DNA of 64,000 nt from Microbispora siamensis. GTDB lineage: Bacteria; Actinomycetota; Actinomycetes; Streptosporangiales; Streptosporangiaceae. The position numbers and the translations under genes are program-made. Positions 38,536-46,702 of the stretch are shown piece after piece. Position 1 is the stretch's first letter. Every line of letters starts with the position of its first letter. The stretch covers positions 1 through 64,000 of the forward strand of contig NZ_BOOF01000037.1 of NCBI RefSeq assembly GCF_016863095.1, in the 5' to 3' direction. The notes under the pieces are model-generated. The model had not been told where the DNA came from. It worked only from the letters and a program-made list of their open reading frames with translations, and did not search any database.

Positions 38536-39045
38536 ATGACCCCTGACCACGTGATCGTGACCTGGGCGGCCGGGGACACCGGCGGGGACGGCCTGCGGGC
38601 GCTCCTGGCCGCCTACCACCTGCGGACCGAGGCCGAGAAGGGCGTCCCGGTGGCCGGCCAGGAGCGGCTGCCCGAGCGCTACCGGGTGGAGGTCGAGGAC
38701 CCGGGCACGGCGTTCGCGGACGACGTCGTGCTGGTCGCGCGTCGCGGGGACATCGCGATCGGCTGCGTGGTGCTCGCGGCGCCCGTCGAGGGGCGGGCGG
38801 AGATCAAACGGCTGTGGGTCGCCCCGGGCGAGCGGGGCAGGGGCGTGGCCGGCGCGCTCGTCCGCGCCGCGCTCACCCGGGCGCACGCGACCGGCCTGCG
38901 GTCGGTACGGCTGTCGGTGTGGCGCTGGCGGACGACGGCGATCGCCCTCTACGAGCGGCTCGGCTTCACCGTCACCGAGTCGTGGGACTCCCGCGACGAC
39001 CTGGTCTGCATGGAGCACGCCTTCGGCGGCGGGGGCGCGGCGTAG
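38536..39045 (+). CDS. GNAT-family N-acetyltransferase
   Basis: A 169-residue GNAT enzyme: IAIGCVVLAAP (strand 4 before the loop), VAPGERGRGVAGALVRAAL (acetyl-CoA loop, E-R-G-R-G) and a C-terminal ALYERLGFTVTESW (helix 4/strand 6). The acceptor is unknown. It is single, on the same strand as the yidC group. Its stop lies inside the first unit of a GTAGCGG repeat array that fills the gap to the next gene. Confidence 0.87.
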   Translation: MTPDHVIVTWAAGDTGGDGLRALLAAYHLRTEAEKGVPVAGQERLPERYRVEVEDPGTAFADDVVLVARRGDIAIGCVVLAAPVEGRAEIKRLWVAPGERGRGVAGALVRAALTRAHATGLRSVRLSVWRWRTTAIALYERLGFTVTESWDSRDDLVCMEHAFGGGGAA

Positions 39046-39146
39046 CGGCCGGCGCACGCCGTAGTGGTGGGGGCACAGCGTAGCGGCGGGGGGCGGAGCG
39101 TAGCGACAGGCACGCGGGCGGGTAGCGGCAGAGGCGCGGGTAGCGG
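39042..39146. repeat. Six imperfect repeats with a GTAGCGG core, period about 19 bp
   Basis: GTAGCGG-like cores start at 39042, 39061, 39080, 39100, 39122 and 39140 (spacing 19, 19, 20, 22, 18). The bases between them are G-rich and variable. The array starts on the stop codon of the acetyltransferase and ends 10 bp before the stop of the convergent ATPase gene. Each core contains an in-frame-capable TAG, so read-through is blocked in several phases. Confidence 0.8.
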
Positions 39147-39156
39147 CCGGGGGTGC

Positions 39157-39609
39157 TCAGCCGACCTCGCGCAGCACCGGGGTTTCGGACAGCTCGTGAT
39201 GCCCGTTTCGGGGGGGCCATGAGGCGGGGACGACGGCCCAGACGGTGGTCGCCTCCTCCTCGTGCCTGACCCCCCAGCGCTCGGCCAGGTATTCGACGAT
39301 GCCGAGTCCACGGCCGCCGAGGGACGACAGCGTCGGGCGGCCCGCACGCGGTTCCGTACACGCGCCGCCGTCGCTCACGGCCACCTCGACCTGGGTGTCC
39401 GAGCAGAGCCACGCCACTTTGAGCTGGCCGGACGGGAGAGGGTGGGCGTGGCGCAGCGCGTTGCTCAGCAGTTCGCTCATGATCAGAACGACGTCGTCGA
39501 CGGCGGAGGCGATCAGCCCCGCGTTCGAAAGTTCGGCGCTGAGGCGCTGACGTGCGACGGCGACGCTCGACGGTGCGTACGGCAGCATCACGACGCTCGA
39601 CGCACTCAC
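39157..39609 (-). CDS. RsbW-like serine kinase/ATP-binding anti-sigma protein
   Basis: A 150-residue GHKL ATPase: the N box is DVVLIMSELLSNALRHA, G1 is AVSDGGA and G2 is GGRGLGIVEYLAERWG. No HisKA domain is present, so it belongs to the Streptomyces-type RsbW/ATP-binding regulator group that phosphorylates STAS antagonists or binds sigma factors. GTG 39609 lies directly after GGGGAG, which makes the exact start slightly uncertain. It converges with the acetyltransferase and is close to a PAS/GAF kinase on the same strand. Confidence 0.88.
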   Translation of the reverse strand: MSASSVVMLPYAPSSVAVARQRLSAELSNAGLIASAVDDVVLIMSELLSNALRHAHPLPSGQLKVAWLCSDTQVEVAVSDGGACTEPRAGRPTLSSLGGRGLGIVEYLAERWGVRHEEEATTVWAVVPASWPPRNGHHELSETPVLREVG

Positions 39610-39759
39610 CTCCCCGTTCCCCCCGTTTCTGCTGCACGAGCCAGTACGACCGAAATGCCCCGCTTACTCGGCCGGGAAACCGTGCCCCGGATCACAGCTT
39701 GTGCACATTGGACAATAGTTCAGTCCTTAAGTGGTGACGCCACGCTCCGATCTGTCTTA

Positions 39760-41748
39760 TCAGGATGAAGATCCTGCCGAGGTCAGCACCAGCCGCATAC
39801 GGGTTCCCCCGCCGGATCGGGGCAGCGCGGCGACGTCCCCGCCCTGGGCGCGGGCGAGGTTGCGCACGATGTACAGCCCGAGCCCGACCCCGCCGAACCT
39901 GCGCCGGTTGCCGCTGTCGGCCTGGACGAACCGCTCGAAGATCCGCTCCCGGTCGCCCGCCGCGATCCCCACTCCCTCGTCGTCCACCACCAGCACGACC
40001 CGGTCGTCCTCCGGCCATGCCTCGACCCGGATCAGGCCGCCGTCCGGGGAGTACTTGAACGCGTTCTCCAGCAGCTGGGCCAGCAGGATGTCGGTGGCCA
40101 GCGCGTCCCCGTACACGAAGGGGAGATCGGGCGGGATGTCCACCTCCAGCCGGTGCCGGTCGGACAGGACGGGCAGCCCGAGCGTCGCCGCGTGCACCCG
40201 GGCGGCCAGGTCGAAGGGCTCGACCTTGACCTTCAGCTCCTCCGCGCCCGCCCGCGCGCCGAGCAGCAGGTGGTCCATGAGCTGCCCGAGCGACCGGGCG
40301 CGCTCGGCGATCGTGTGGACCGCCGACCGCCGCTCCTCGTCGGACAGGTGGTCCCAGCGGGAGTCGAGCGTGCTGGCGAAGCCGTGCACGATCGTGATCG
40401 GCGTACGCAGCTCGTGGCTGGTGGTGGCGAGGAACAGGTCCTTGGCCTCCTCCAGTTCCTTGGCCCGGGTCACGTCGCGGAAGTCGACGACGGTCTCCCC
40501 CGTCTCCCGGATCTCCGCGCACAGCACGTCGAGCCATCGGCCGGACGGAAGCTGGAAGGTGAGCTTCTCCCCCGGCGCCGGCAGCGGGAAGGGCGGCGGC
40601 CCTCCGATCACCCGGTCCGCCGGGTGGCCGGTCAGCTCGGCCGCCGCCGGGTTCCACCGCACGACCGCGCCCGCGCCGTCCAGCACCGCGATGCCGTCGG
40701 CGCTGGCGTCGAAGACGGCCCGCTCGTGCGCGCGCTGCCGCACCGCGTCCTGGTACGCCATGGCGTTGGCGACCGCGATGCCGGCGTGCCCGGCGAGCAG
40801 TTCGAGCAGTTCGAGCTCCAGATGGCTCGCCTTGCGCCGGGCGAACAACGCGTAGAGCGCTCCATAGGGGCGCCCGCCCACGGCGGCGATGCCGACCGCG
40901 ATCGTGTGCAGGCCGGGCAGGCGCGCCCAGATCAGGTCCTGGAAGCCCTCCGGGCCGGTCTCGAGCAGCACGGTCTTGCCGGTCCGCAGCAGCTTGGCGA
41001 CCAGGCTGGTGTGCAGCCCGGCGGTGGCCCCGCGCAGCGTCTCGGGCAACTGGTGGACGCCGACCAGGCGCAGCCGCTCCCCCTCGATCGACACGAAACC
41101 GCCGGCGTCGGCGCCGGTCAGCTCGGTCAGGCTCGCGGCGATGCGGTCGAGCACGACGGGCAGGTCGAGCTCGGCGTTGATGTCGCCGACCACGTCGGTC
41201 AGCCGCCGCACCAGGCGGGCGCGGCGCACCATCCTGCCGTGCGCGGCGTCGTCGTCCTCGGCGGCGTGGTAGACGCTCACGTACCCGAGCAGGACGCCGC
41301 CCGGCGAGCACAACGCGCTCGTGTCCACCCGCAGGTCGAGCAGCCGCCCGTCGCGGTGGAGGCGCTTGGTGGTCAGCGACACCCGGCCGCCCGCGCGTAC
41401 GCGTTCGAGCACGGCGTTGTGCTCGGCCATCAGCTCGTCGGGCACGATCGGGGCCCGCCTGCCCAGCAGGTCGGACGCGGGCCAGCCGAACAGCCGCTCG
41501 GCCGCCGCGTTCCAGCTCAGCACGGCCAGGTCGCGGTCGAGCGCGACGATCGCGTCGGGGGAGCCGGCCAGGACCGCACGCGCGAGGCCCTCCTCGACGG
41601 CCCCGAAGACCGCGGGGGCGAAGGCCGCGACGTCCGGACCCCCGGCGTCGGCAACCACGGCGTCCGCAACCACCGTGTCCGGAATCGCGGCGCCCGGAAC
41701 CGCGGGGGCGAAGTCCGCCGCCCGGCCGTCCACGCTGCTGTCACCCAC
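39760..41748 (-). CDS. Soluble PAS-GAF-PAS histidine kinase
   Basis: A 662-residue kinase without membrane helices. After an Ala/Val/Pro-rich repetitive N-terminus (about residues 10-45, AVVADAGGPDVAAF), a PAS domain (LAGSPDAIVALDRDLAVLSW) is followed by a GAF domain (about 190-340), a second PAS (VFDASADGIAVLDGAGAVVRW), HisKA with the His in ATTSHELRTPITIVHG and HATPase (LLENAFKYSPDGG, DDEGVGI, GGVGLGLYIV). It senses a small ligand or redox state in the cytoplasm. No response regulator is adjacent, so it is an orphan kinase. Confidence 0.9.
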   Translation of the reverse strand: MGDSSVDGRAADFAPAVPGAAIPDTVVADAVVADAGGPDVAAFAPAVFGAVEEGLARAVLAGSPDAIVALDRDLAVLSWNAAAERLFGWPASDLLGRRAPIVPDELMAEHNAVLERVRAGGRVSLTTKRLHRDGRLLDLRVDTSALCSPGGVLLGYVSVYHAAEDDDAAHGRMVRRARLVRRLTDVVGDINAELDLPVVLDRIAASLTELTGADAGGFVSIEGERLRLVGVHQLPETLRGATAGLHTSLVAKLLRTGKTVLLETGPEGFQDLIWARLPGLHTIAVGIAAVGGRPYGALYALFARRKASHLELELLELLAGHAGIAVANAMAYQDAVRQRAHERAVFDASADGIAVLDGAGAVVRWNPAAAELTGHPADRVIGGPPPFPLPAPGEKLTFQLPSGRWLDVLCAEIRETGETVVDFRDVTRAKELEEAKDLFLATTSHELRTPITIVHGFASTLDSRWDHLSDEERRSAVHTIAERARSLGQLMDHLLLGARAGAEELKVKVEPFDLAARVHAATLGLPVLSDRHRLEVDIPPDLPFVYGDALATDILLAQLLENAFKYSPDGGLIRVEAWPEDDRVVLVVDDEGVGIAAGDRERIFERFVQADSGNRRRFGGVGLGLYIVRNLARAQGGDVAALPRSGGGTRMRLVLTSAGSSS

Positions 41749-41852
41749 GTCCCCATCGTGCCTTCTTTCACCTTTTGATCTTGGGGTTTTCCGTCACCTC
41801 GCGACCGCTCCGATACGCTGCCTGCACGCAGAGAAGAGAAAGTGGGGCGCCC

Positions 41853-42413
41853 ATGTCCACCGAGGACCTCGAAGCCCTGCTCCGCGTGACCTCGCCGGGT
41901 TACGTCGGCGAGACCCCGCCCGAGGTCGCCTTCGGCACCACCGACACGCCGGTGGGCCGCCTGGTCCTCGCGGTGACCGCGCGCGGCGTGCTGGCCTGCA
42001 CCTACGAGGACGAGCACGGGGTCTTCGCCCGGGTCTCCCGCGCCGTCGGCTCGTTCATCGGGCCCGACCCGCGCCGCCTCGATCCTCTGCGCAGGGAACT
42101 GGACGCGTACTTCACGAGCAGGCTGCGCACCTTCTCCCTTCCGGTGGACCTGCGCCTGGTCACCGGCTTCAGCCGTACGGTGATCCAGCTCATGACGGCC
42201 GTGCCGTACGGCAGCGTCACCACTTACCAGGAGATCGCCGAGCGGATCGGGCGGCCGCAGGCGCCCCGCGCGGTGGCCAACGCCCTGGCCGGCAACCCGG
42301 TCTGCCTGCTCCTGCCGTGCCACCGGGCGGTGGAGGGCCCCGGCTCGCTCGGCGGATACGCCGGCGGCCCGGCGGCCAAGGAGCATCTGCTCCGCCTGGA
42401 AGGCGCCCTCTGA
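41853..42413 (+). CDS. ogt: Methylated-DNA--protein-cysteine methyltransferase (Ogt type)
   Basis: A 186-residue suicide repair protein: VPYGSVTTYQEIAERIGRP and AVANALAGNPVCLLLPCHRAV, with the acceptor Cys in PCHR, and ENxVCLLLPCH-like Asn. It moves O6-alkyl groups from guanine to itself. The N-terminal domain (TPPEVAFGTTDTPVGRLVL) is the usual beta-rich half. ATG 41853 has weak upstream AGTGGGG. It is divergent from the PAS kinase and convergent with the CytX gene. Confidence 0.93.
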   Translation: MSTEDLEALLRVTSPGYVGETPPEVAFGTTDTPVGRLVLAVTARGVLACTYEDEHGVFARVSRAVGSFIGPDPRRLDPLRRELDAYFTSRLRTFSLPVDLRLVTGFSRTVIQLMTAVPYGSVTTYQEIAERIGRPQAPRAVANALAGNPVCLLLPCHRAVEGPGSLGGYAGGPAAKEHLLRLEGAL

Positions 42414-42447
42414 CCGCGACGCCGGCCGGGGGAGGAACCGGCCGTCT

Positions 42448-43788
42448 CTAACGGCGTGACCGCAGGCGGCGGACCGGGAGGGACAGCGCCACGGTCATCA
42501 GCGCGGCGACGAGGAACGCGGCGAGCGCGGCATTCATCCAGGGCTGGTGGACGAACCCGAGGGCGAGCCGGACCTCGGTCCAGATCCCGTCCCACCAGCC
42601 GACGGTCGGGGTGGAGGTGACGATCCAGTACGCCGCGAACCCGAGGATCCACGGCACCACCATGAGCCAGCGGGAGGGGGCGTCCCCGGCCGTGTTCCAC
42701 CGGGCGGCCCCGCCGAGCAGGAAGTAGTCCACCACGAGCACGGCGAACATCGGCACGAACACGGCCCCGATGACGCTCAGGAACGCGCCGTAGGAGTTCA
42801 CGTCGGCGAACAGCGCGATCAGCGTGGTGAGCACGCCGATCACGACCGAGATCACCCGGCGGTCCCAGCGCGGCGCCAGGTTCTGGATCGACACCGTCGT
42901 CGAGTAGACGTTCGCGAACGACTGGTCGGCCTCGCGCAGCACCAGGATGCCGAAGAACACGACCCCGAGAGGGGCGGCCACGAACGGCTCCCACACTCTG
43001 TCCCCGTCGTTGCCGACGAGCGCGAGCGCGGCGATGCCGAGGGCCAGGCAGGCCACCTGGGCGATCGTGTATCCGGCGACCACGCCGGTGAACGCCGCGC
43101 CGCTCGACCGCGAGTGCCTGGCGTAGTCGGCGGCCATCGGCACCCACGACACCGACAGCGCGATGACGTAGTCGACGGCCGGGGCGAAGGCGTCCCAGGA
43201 GCCGCCCCCCACGGACGGTCCCTTGGCGAACAGGGCGACCGACAGCCAGATCATCGCGATCACCACGCCCGCCGTGACATACCGCCGCAGCAGCCGCAGC
43301 GCGCCGAGCGGCCGGATCGTCAGCGCGATCGTCAGCGCGCCCGCCGCGACGGCCCACACCGCGTACGGCACCGAGGTGCCGAACAGCGCCTGCGCGCCGT
43401 TGGCGATGACCCACAGCTCGAAGGCGCCCCAGCCGAGCATCTGCACGATGTTCAGCACGGTCGGGATGTACGAGAGCCGGGCCCCGAACAGACCGCGCAG
43501 CAGCACCATCGCGGGGCGGCCGGTCCGCGTGCCGGGGATCGCGGTCAGGCCGACCATGGCCGTACCCAGCAGGCTGCCGACGACGGCGGCGAGCACCGCC
43601 GCGGTGAAGGTCAGCGGCTTGCCGCCCAGCGGGTCGAGCAGGAACAGCGCCCCCGAGAAACCGAGGAGGCTGACCCCGAGATTGGCCCAGAACGCCCCCT
43701 GGTCGAGCAGGCCCAGGGTCCTCGGGGCCTCCTCGTCCAGGGTGAGCGGAACCTCCGCGTGCGCGTCGTCGACGACGGCAGAAGTCAT
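42448..43788 (-). CDS. cytX: CytX-type NCS1 transporter for the thiamine precursor hydroxymethylpyrimidine
   Basis: A 446-residue NCS1-family permease with 12 hydrophobic helices. LDQGAFWANLGVSLLGFSG, GTMVG-like GTAMVGLTAIPG and SVSWVPMAADYARH are family patterns. A TPP riboswitch directly upstream identifies it as the CytX subgroup, which imports hydroxymethylpyrimidine for thiamine salvage. ATG 43788 is used because the AGGGAG at the 3' end of the riboswitch is six bases before it; the GTG 3 bp earlier is an alternative. TenA, which makes the same pyrimidine from degraded thiamine, is encoded 1.5 kb away. Confidence 0.92.
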   Translation of the reverse strand: MTSAVVDDAHAEVPLTLDEEAPRTLGLLDQGAFWANLGVSLLGFSGALFLLDPLGGKPLTFTAAVLAAVVGSLLGTAMVGLTAIPGTRTGRPAMVLLRGLFGARLSYIPTVLNIVQMLGWGAFELWVIANGAQALFGTSVPYAVWAVAAGALTIALTIRPLGALRLLRRYVTAGVVIAMIWLSVALFAKGPSVGGGSWDAFAPAVDYVIALSVSWVPMAADYARHSRSSGAAFTGVVAGYTIAQVACLALGIAALALVGNDGDRVWEPFVAAPLGVVFFGILVLREADQSFANVYSTTVSIQNLAPRWDRRVISVVIGVLTTLIALFADVNSYGAFLSVIGAVFVPMFAVLVVDYFLLGGAARWNTAGDAPSRWLMVVPWILGFAAYWIVTSTPTVGWWDGIWTEVRLALGFVHQPWMNAALAAFLVAALMTVALSLPVRRLRSRR

Positions 43789-43795
43789 CACACGC

Positions 43796-43890
43796 TCCCT
43801 ACGCCGGCATTATCCGGACAGGTTCATGCGGTCGGCGGCACGAGTTCGATCCGCCCTCTCAGCCCGGTCACGCCCGAGCTCCCGCGGGTA
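43796..43890 (-). promoter_or_regulatory. TPP (THI-box) riboswitch
   Basis: On the minus strand the conserved blocks are in order: GGGCTGAGAGGG (P2/J2-3 region), then GAACCTG, CCGGATAATGCCGG (P4/P5 loop) and GCGTAGGGA, pairing back to TACCC at the 5' end. The last block is also the ribosome site for cytX, so TPP binding would hide it and stop translation. A -10-like CATAAT lies just upstream (43908-43913). Confidence 0.96.
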
Positions 43891-43907
43891 TTGATGATGT
43901 CTTTGTG

Positions 43908-43913
43908 ATTATG
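43908..43913 (-). promoter_or_regulatory. -10 element for the riboswitch transcript
   Basis: CATAAT on the minus strand, about 12 bp before the expected transcript start and 18 bp before the riboswitch. No clear -35 hexamer is present. Confidence 0.4.
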
Positions 43914-43949
43914 ACACTGGTTTGACCGTTTTCCTACGCCGCCCTGTCC

Positions 43950-44273
43950 CTAGGCCACGTAGGGCGCCTCACCGGTCTCGCTCACCATCGGACGCCCCAC
44001 GGCGGCCCAGGACCGCATGCCGCCGTCCACGTTCACGGCGTCGCGGCCGATGTGGTTGAGCCACATCGCGGCATGCGCCGAGCGGCCGCCGACCCGGCAG
44101 ACCACGTACACCGGCCGGTCGTGCGGCACCTCGTCCACCCGCGCCTGCAGCTCGCCGAGCGGGATGTGGACGGCGCCGGGGGCGTGGCCGGCCACCCACT
44201 CCTCGTTCTCGCGGACGTCCAGCAGGTACGCGTCCTCGGGCAGTGCGTCGGGGGCGATTTCCGGCAATGTCAT
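43950..44273 (-). CDS. Single-domain rhodanese
   Basis: A 107-residue cytoplasmic rhodanese: DAYLLDVRENEEWVAGHAPGAVHIPLGE, the active-site loop CRVGGRSA with the catalytic Cys and the C-terminal NVDGGMRSW. It transfers sulfane sulfur. ATG 44273 starts the domain; the open frame to 44390 is not supported. It precedes the riboswitch-controlled cytX on the same strand with 160 bp between, and is not part of the riboswitch transcript. Confidence 0.92.
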   Translation of the reverse strand: MTLPEIAPDALPEDAYLLDVRENEEWVAGHAPGAVHIPLGELQARVDEVPHDRPVYVVCRVGGRSAHAAMWLNHIGRDAVNVDGGMRSWAAVGRPMVSETGEAPYVA

Positions 44274-44408
44274 GCGCCCATTCTGACGCCACGCCGCCGA
44301 TGCCCGGGCCCATGCCGGGAGCTGTGACCCACGGTGATCCGCGAGCCGCGTCCACAGGGGGCCCAAATCATCCTCCGGGCGGCGCTCCACCGGGCGCTCC
44401 CGGCAGGC

Positions 44409-45287
44409 CTACTTCAGCAGGCGCGACAGCCGGCGGTCGGCCAGCGGCTTGCCGCCGGTCTGGCAGGTCGGGCAGTACTGCAGCGACGAGTCGGCGAACG
44501 ACACCTCCCTGATCGTGTCGCCGCACACCTCGCACGCCTCGCCCGTACGGCCGTGCACCCGCAGGCCCGACTTCTTCTCCGACTTGAGGTCCTTGGCGGC
44601 CAGCCCCCTGGCCCGCCCGACCGCGTCCCGCAGCGTGCTCACGATCGCGTCGTGCAGGTCGGCGACCTGGCCGTCCGTCAGCGTTCCGGCGATCTTGAAG
44701 GGGGACATCTTCGCGACGTGCAGCACCTCGTCGGAGTAGGCGTTGCCGATGCCCGCGATCACCTTCTGGTCCCGCAGCAGGCCCTTGATCTGCGCGCGGC
44801 TCCCGCCCACGATCGTCTTGAGCAGGTCCGGCGTGAAGTCCTCGGCGAGCGGGTCCGGCCCGAGGCCCGCGATGCCGGGGACGTCCTCCGGATCGCGCAC
44901 CACGTAGACGGCCAGGCGCTTCTGCGTGCCCGCCTCGGTCAGCTCGAACCCGGGGGCGCGGCCGTCCTCGCCCGGCGACAGCCTCACCCGGACCGCGAGC
45001 GGGCCCTTGCCCGGCCGCACCGGTTTCGCGCCGGTGAGGTCGTCACGCCAGCGCAGCCAGCCGCCACGGGCCAGATGGGTGACGAAGTGCAGGCCGTCGC
45101 AGTCGACGTCGAGGAACTTGCCGTGCCGCGCCACACCGGTGACGAGCAGCCCCGCGAGCGCGGTGACGGGCGGGTCGACGGTCTTGAGCGCCTGGAAGGC
45201 GGTCACGTCGACCCCGATGACGGCATGGCCGACGGCGTGCTCGCGGAGGAACTCGGCGAGCGCCTCGACCTCGGGCAGCTCCGGCAT
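44409..45287 (-). CDS. Fpg/Nei-family DNA glycosylase
   Basis: A 292-residue base-excision enzyme. The N-terminal PELPEVE supplies the catalytic Pro2 and Glu, and Lys in the HGKFLDVD region is the usual partner. The helix-two-turn-helix GIGNAYSDEVLHVA and a C-terminal zinc finger with CEVCGD and CPTCQ bind DNA. It removes oxidised purines and cuts the abasic site. It begins at ATG 45287 and is 22 bp after tenA on the same strand, so the two may be co-transcribed. Confidence 0.93.
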   Translation of the reverse strand: MPELPEVEALAEFLREHAVGHAVIGVDVTAFQALKTVDPPVTALAGLLVTGVARHGKFLDVDCDGLHFVTHLARGGWLRWRDDLTGAKPVRPGKGPLAVRVRLSPGEDGRAPGFELTEAGTQKRLAVYVVRDPEDVPGIAGLGPDPLAEDFTPDLLKTIVGGSRAQIKGLLRDQKVIAGIGNAYSDEVLHVAKMSPFKIAGTLTDGQVADLHDAIVSTLRDAVGRARGLAAKDLKSEKKSGLRVHGRTGEACEVCGDTIREVSFADSSLQYCPTCQTGGKPLADRRLSRLLK

Positions 45288-45309
45288 GCCCTCACACTAA
45301 CCCCGCCGG

Positions 45310-45915
45310 TCAGGGGACGTCCCAGAACGCGAGTTCGTGCTCCATCCCGCGGGCGAACAGCTCCCGGGCGCGCGCCGGGTCCGGAGCCGCCTCGTCGATC
45401 ATGACGGCGATGCGCGCGGCGAGGGCGGCGAAGCCGGGATCGGCGTAGGTGTCCACCCAGGCCCGGTAGCGCGGCTCGGCGGGCGGGTCGGCGGCCAGGA
45501 TCCGGCCGAGCATCGAGTACCCCCACATGCAGGGGTAGAGGGCCGCCAGCCCCTCGCCGTAGTCCGCCGCCGACTCCAGCAGGAACGAGGTGTACGCCGC
45601 GCAGGCCGGCCCCTTCACCGCGCCGTCGAGGTCGGCGCCGAAGCCGGCCGCCAGCGACCGGTGCAGGTCGAGCTCGTCGTGCCACGTCGCGTGCGCCAGG
45701 TCGACCAGGTCGCCGAGGTGGGCGTCCGGAGCCTGCCAGGCCAGCCGCGAGAAGACCCGGACGTAGTCGAGCAGGAACAGGTAGTCCTGCTCCAGCCACG
45801 ACCGGAAGACCGGCTCGGGCAGGTCGCCCGCCGCGATGCCGCGTACGGTCGGGTGCGCGAGCTGGGCGTCCAGCATCGGCCGCCCGATGGCGTGCAGGTC
45901 CGCAGAGATTCCCAT
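45310..45915 (-). CDS. tenA: TenA-family thiaminase II
   Basis: A 201-residue all-helical protein. WLEQDYLFLLDYVRVFSRL, HDELDLHRSL and ALYPCMWGYSMLG with the conserved Cys (TenA_C type) and a C-terminal EHELAFWD with Glu match thiaminase II. It converts aminomethyl-HMP from degraded thiamine to HMP. Together with the TPP-controlled CytX about 1.5 kb away this suggests a thiamine-salvage function. There is no riboswitch in front of it. The Fpg gene follows 22 bp downstream. Confidence 0.92.
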   Translation of the reverse strand: MGISADLHAIGRPMLDAQLAHPTVRGIAAGDLPEPVFRSWLEQDYLFLLDYVRVFSRLAWQAPDAHLGDLVDLAHATWHDELDLHRSLAAGFGADLDGAVKGPACAAYTSFLLESAADYGEGLAALYPCMWGYSMLGRILAADPPAEPRYRAWVDTYADPGFAALAARIAVMIDEAAPDPARARELFARGMEHELAFWDVP

Positions 45916-45958
45916 AAGGGCTCATTGTGGCCGTAATCCGCGAGTTAGGCTCGACTCC

Positions 45959-46612
45959 GTGACACTGACGATCGCCGAGGAAGTGCTGCTGCTGGCCTAC
46001 CGGGAGGACACCGGCAAGCCGATCATCGGGTCGGTGGAGCTCGACTGCGCCCTGGCCGGGGCCCTGCTCGCGGACCTGGCCGTACGCCGCCGGGTGGACC
46101 TCGACGGCGCGAAGGTCGTGCCCGTCGACCCCACCCCGGTGGGCGACGAGGAGCTGGACGCGACACTCGCCCGCATCGCCGAGGAGCGCGGGCCGCGCAA
46201 GGCCGACTGGTGGGTGGGCAAGCTCCGCGCGGGCAGGCTGCGCAAGCGGCTGCTGACCCGCCTGGCCGCCCGGGGCGTGCTGAGCGAGCAGGAGGGCAAG
46301 GTCCTGGGGATCTTCCCCACCACGCGCTACCCCGAGCTCGACCCGAGCCACGAGCAGGGCGTGCGGGAGCGCGTCCATAACGTGCTTGCCGGAGCCGATC
46401 CGGACGAGCGGACGGCGGTCCTGATCGCGGTCATACACGCGGCCAAGCTCGACCGCAGGGCGTTCCCCGACGCGCCGAAGGGCCGGGTCAAGGAGATCGC
46501 CGAGGGCCAGTGGACCGCCGAGGCGGTCCGCAAGACGATCGCCTCGATCCACGCCGCCGTGCTCGCCGCCACGACCGCCGCGACGGTCGCCGCCACCACC
46601 GCCGGAAGCTGA
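45959..46612 (+). CDS. GPP34 (GOLPH3/VPS74-like) family protein
   Basis: A 217-residue protein starting at GTG 45959. The family signature TIAEEVLLLAYREDTGKPIIG opens it, then ELDCALAGALLADLAVRRRVDLD, WWVGKLRAGRLRKRLL, RGVLSEQEGKVLGIFPTTRYP and LDRRAFPD. Eukaryotic relatives bind phosphatidylinositol-4-phosphate; actinobacterial copies are of unknown role, perhaps lipid-binding peripheral proteins. It is divergent from tenA with 43 bp between, and converges with the LCP gene. Confidence 0.9.
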   Translation: MTLTIAEEVLLLAYREDTGKPIIGSVELDCALAGALLADLAVRRRVDLDGAKVVPVDPTPVGDEELDATLARIAEERGPRKADWWVGKLRAGRLRKRLLTRLAARGVLSEQEGKVLGIFPTTRYPELDPSHEQGVRERVHNVLAGADPDERTAVLIAVIHAAKLDRRAFPDAPKGRVKEIAEGQWTAEAVRKTIASIHAAVLAATTAATVAATTAGS

Positions 46613-46657
46613 CCCCCTGCCAGTCGCCGCCACCGCCGGGAGCCGGCCCCCTGCCGT

Positions 46658-46682
46658 CGCACGGCCCGGTGCGGGCCGTGCG
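46658..46682. terminator. Bidirectional hairpin between GPP34 and LCP genes
   Basis: CGCACGGCCC (46658-46667) faces GGGCCGTGCG (46673-46682) with a perfect 10-bp stem and a 5-nt loop. It sits in the 90-bp gap between two convergent genes. No T run is present on either strand. Confidence 0.6.
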
Positions 46683-46702
46683 AACCACGCGGGAGCTCCG
46701 GA

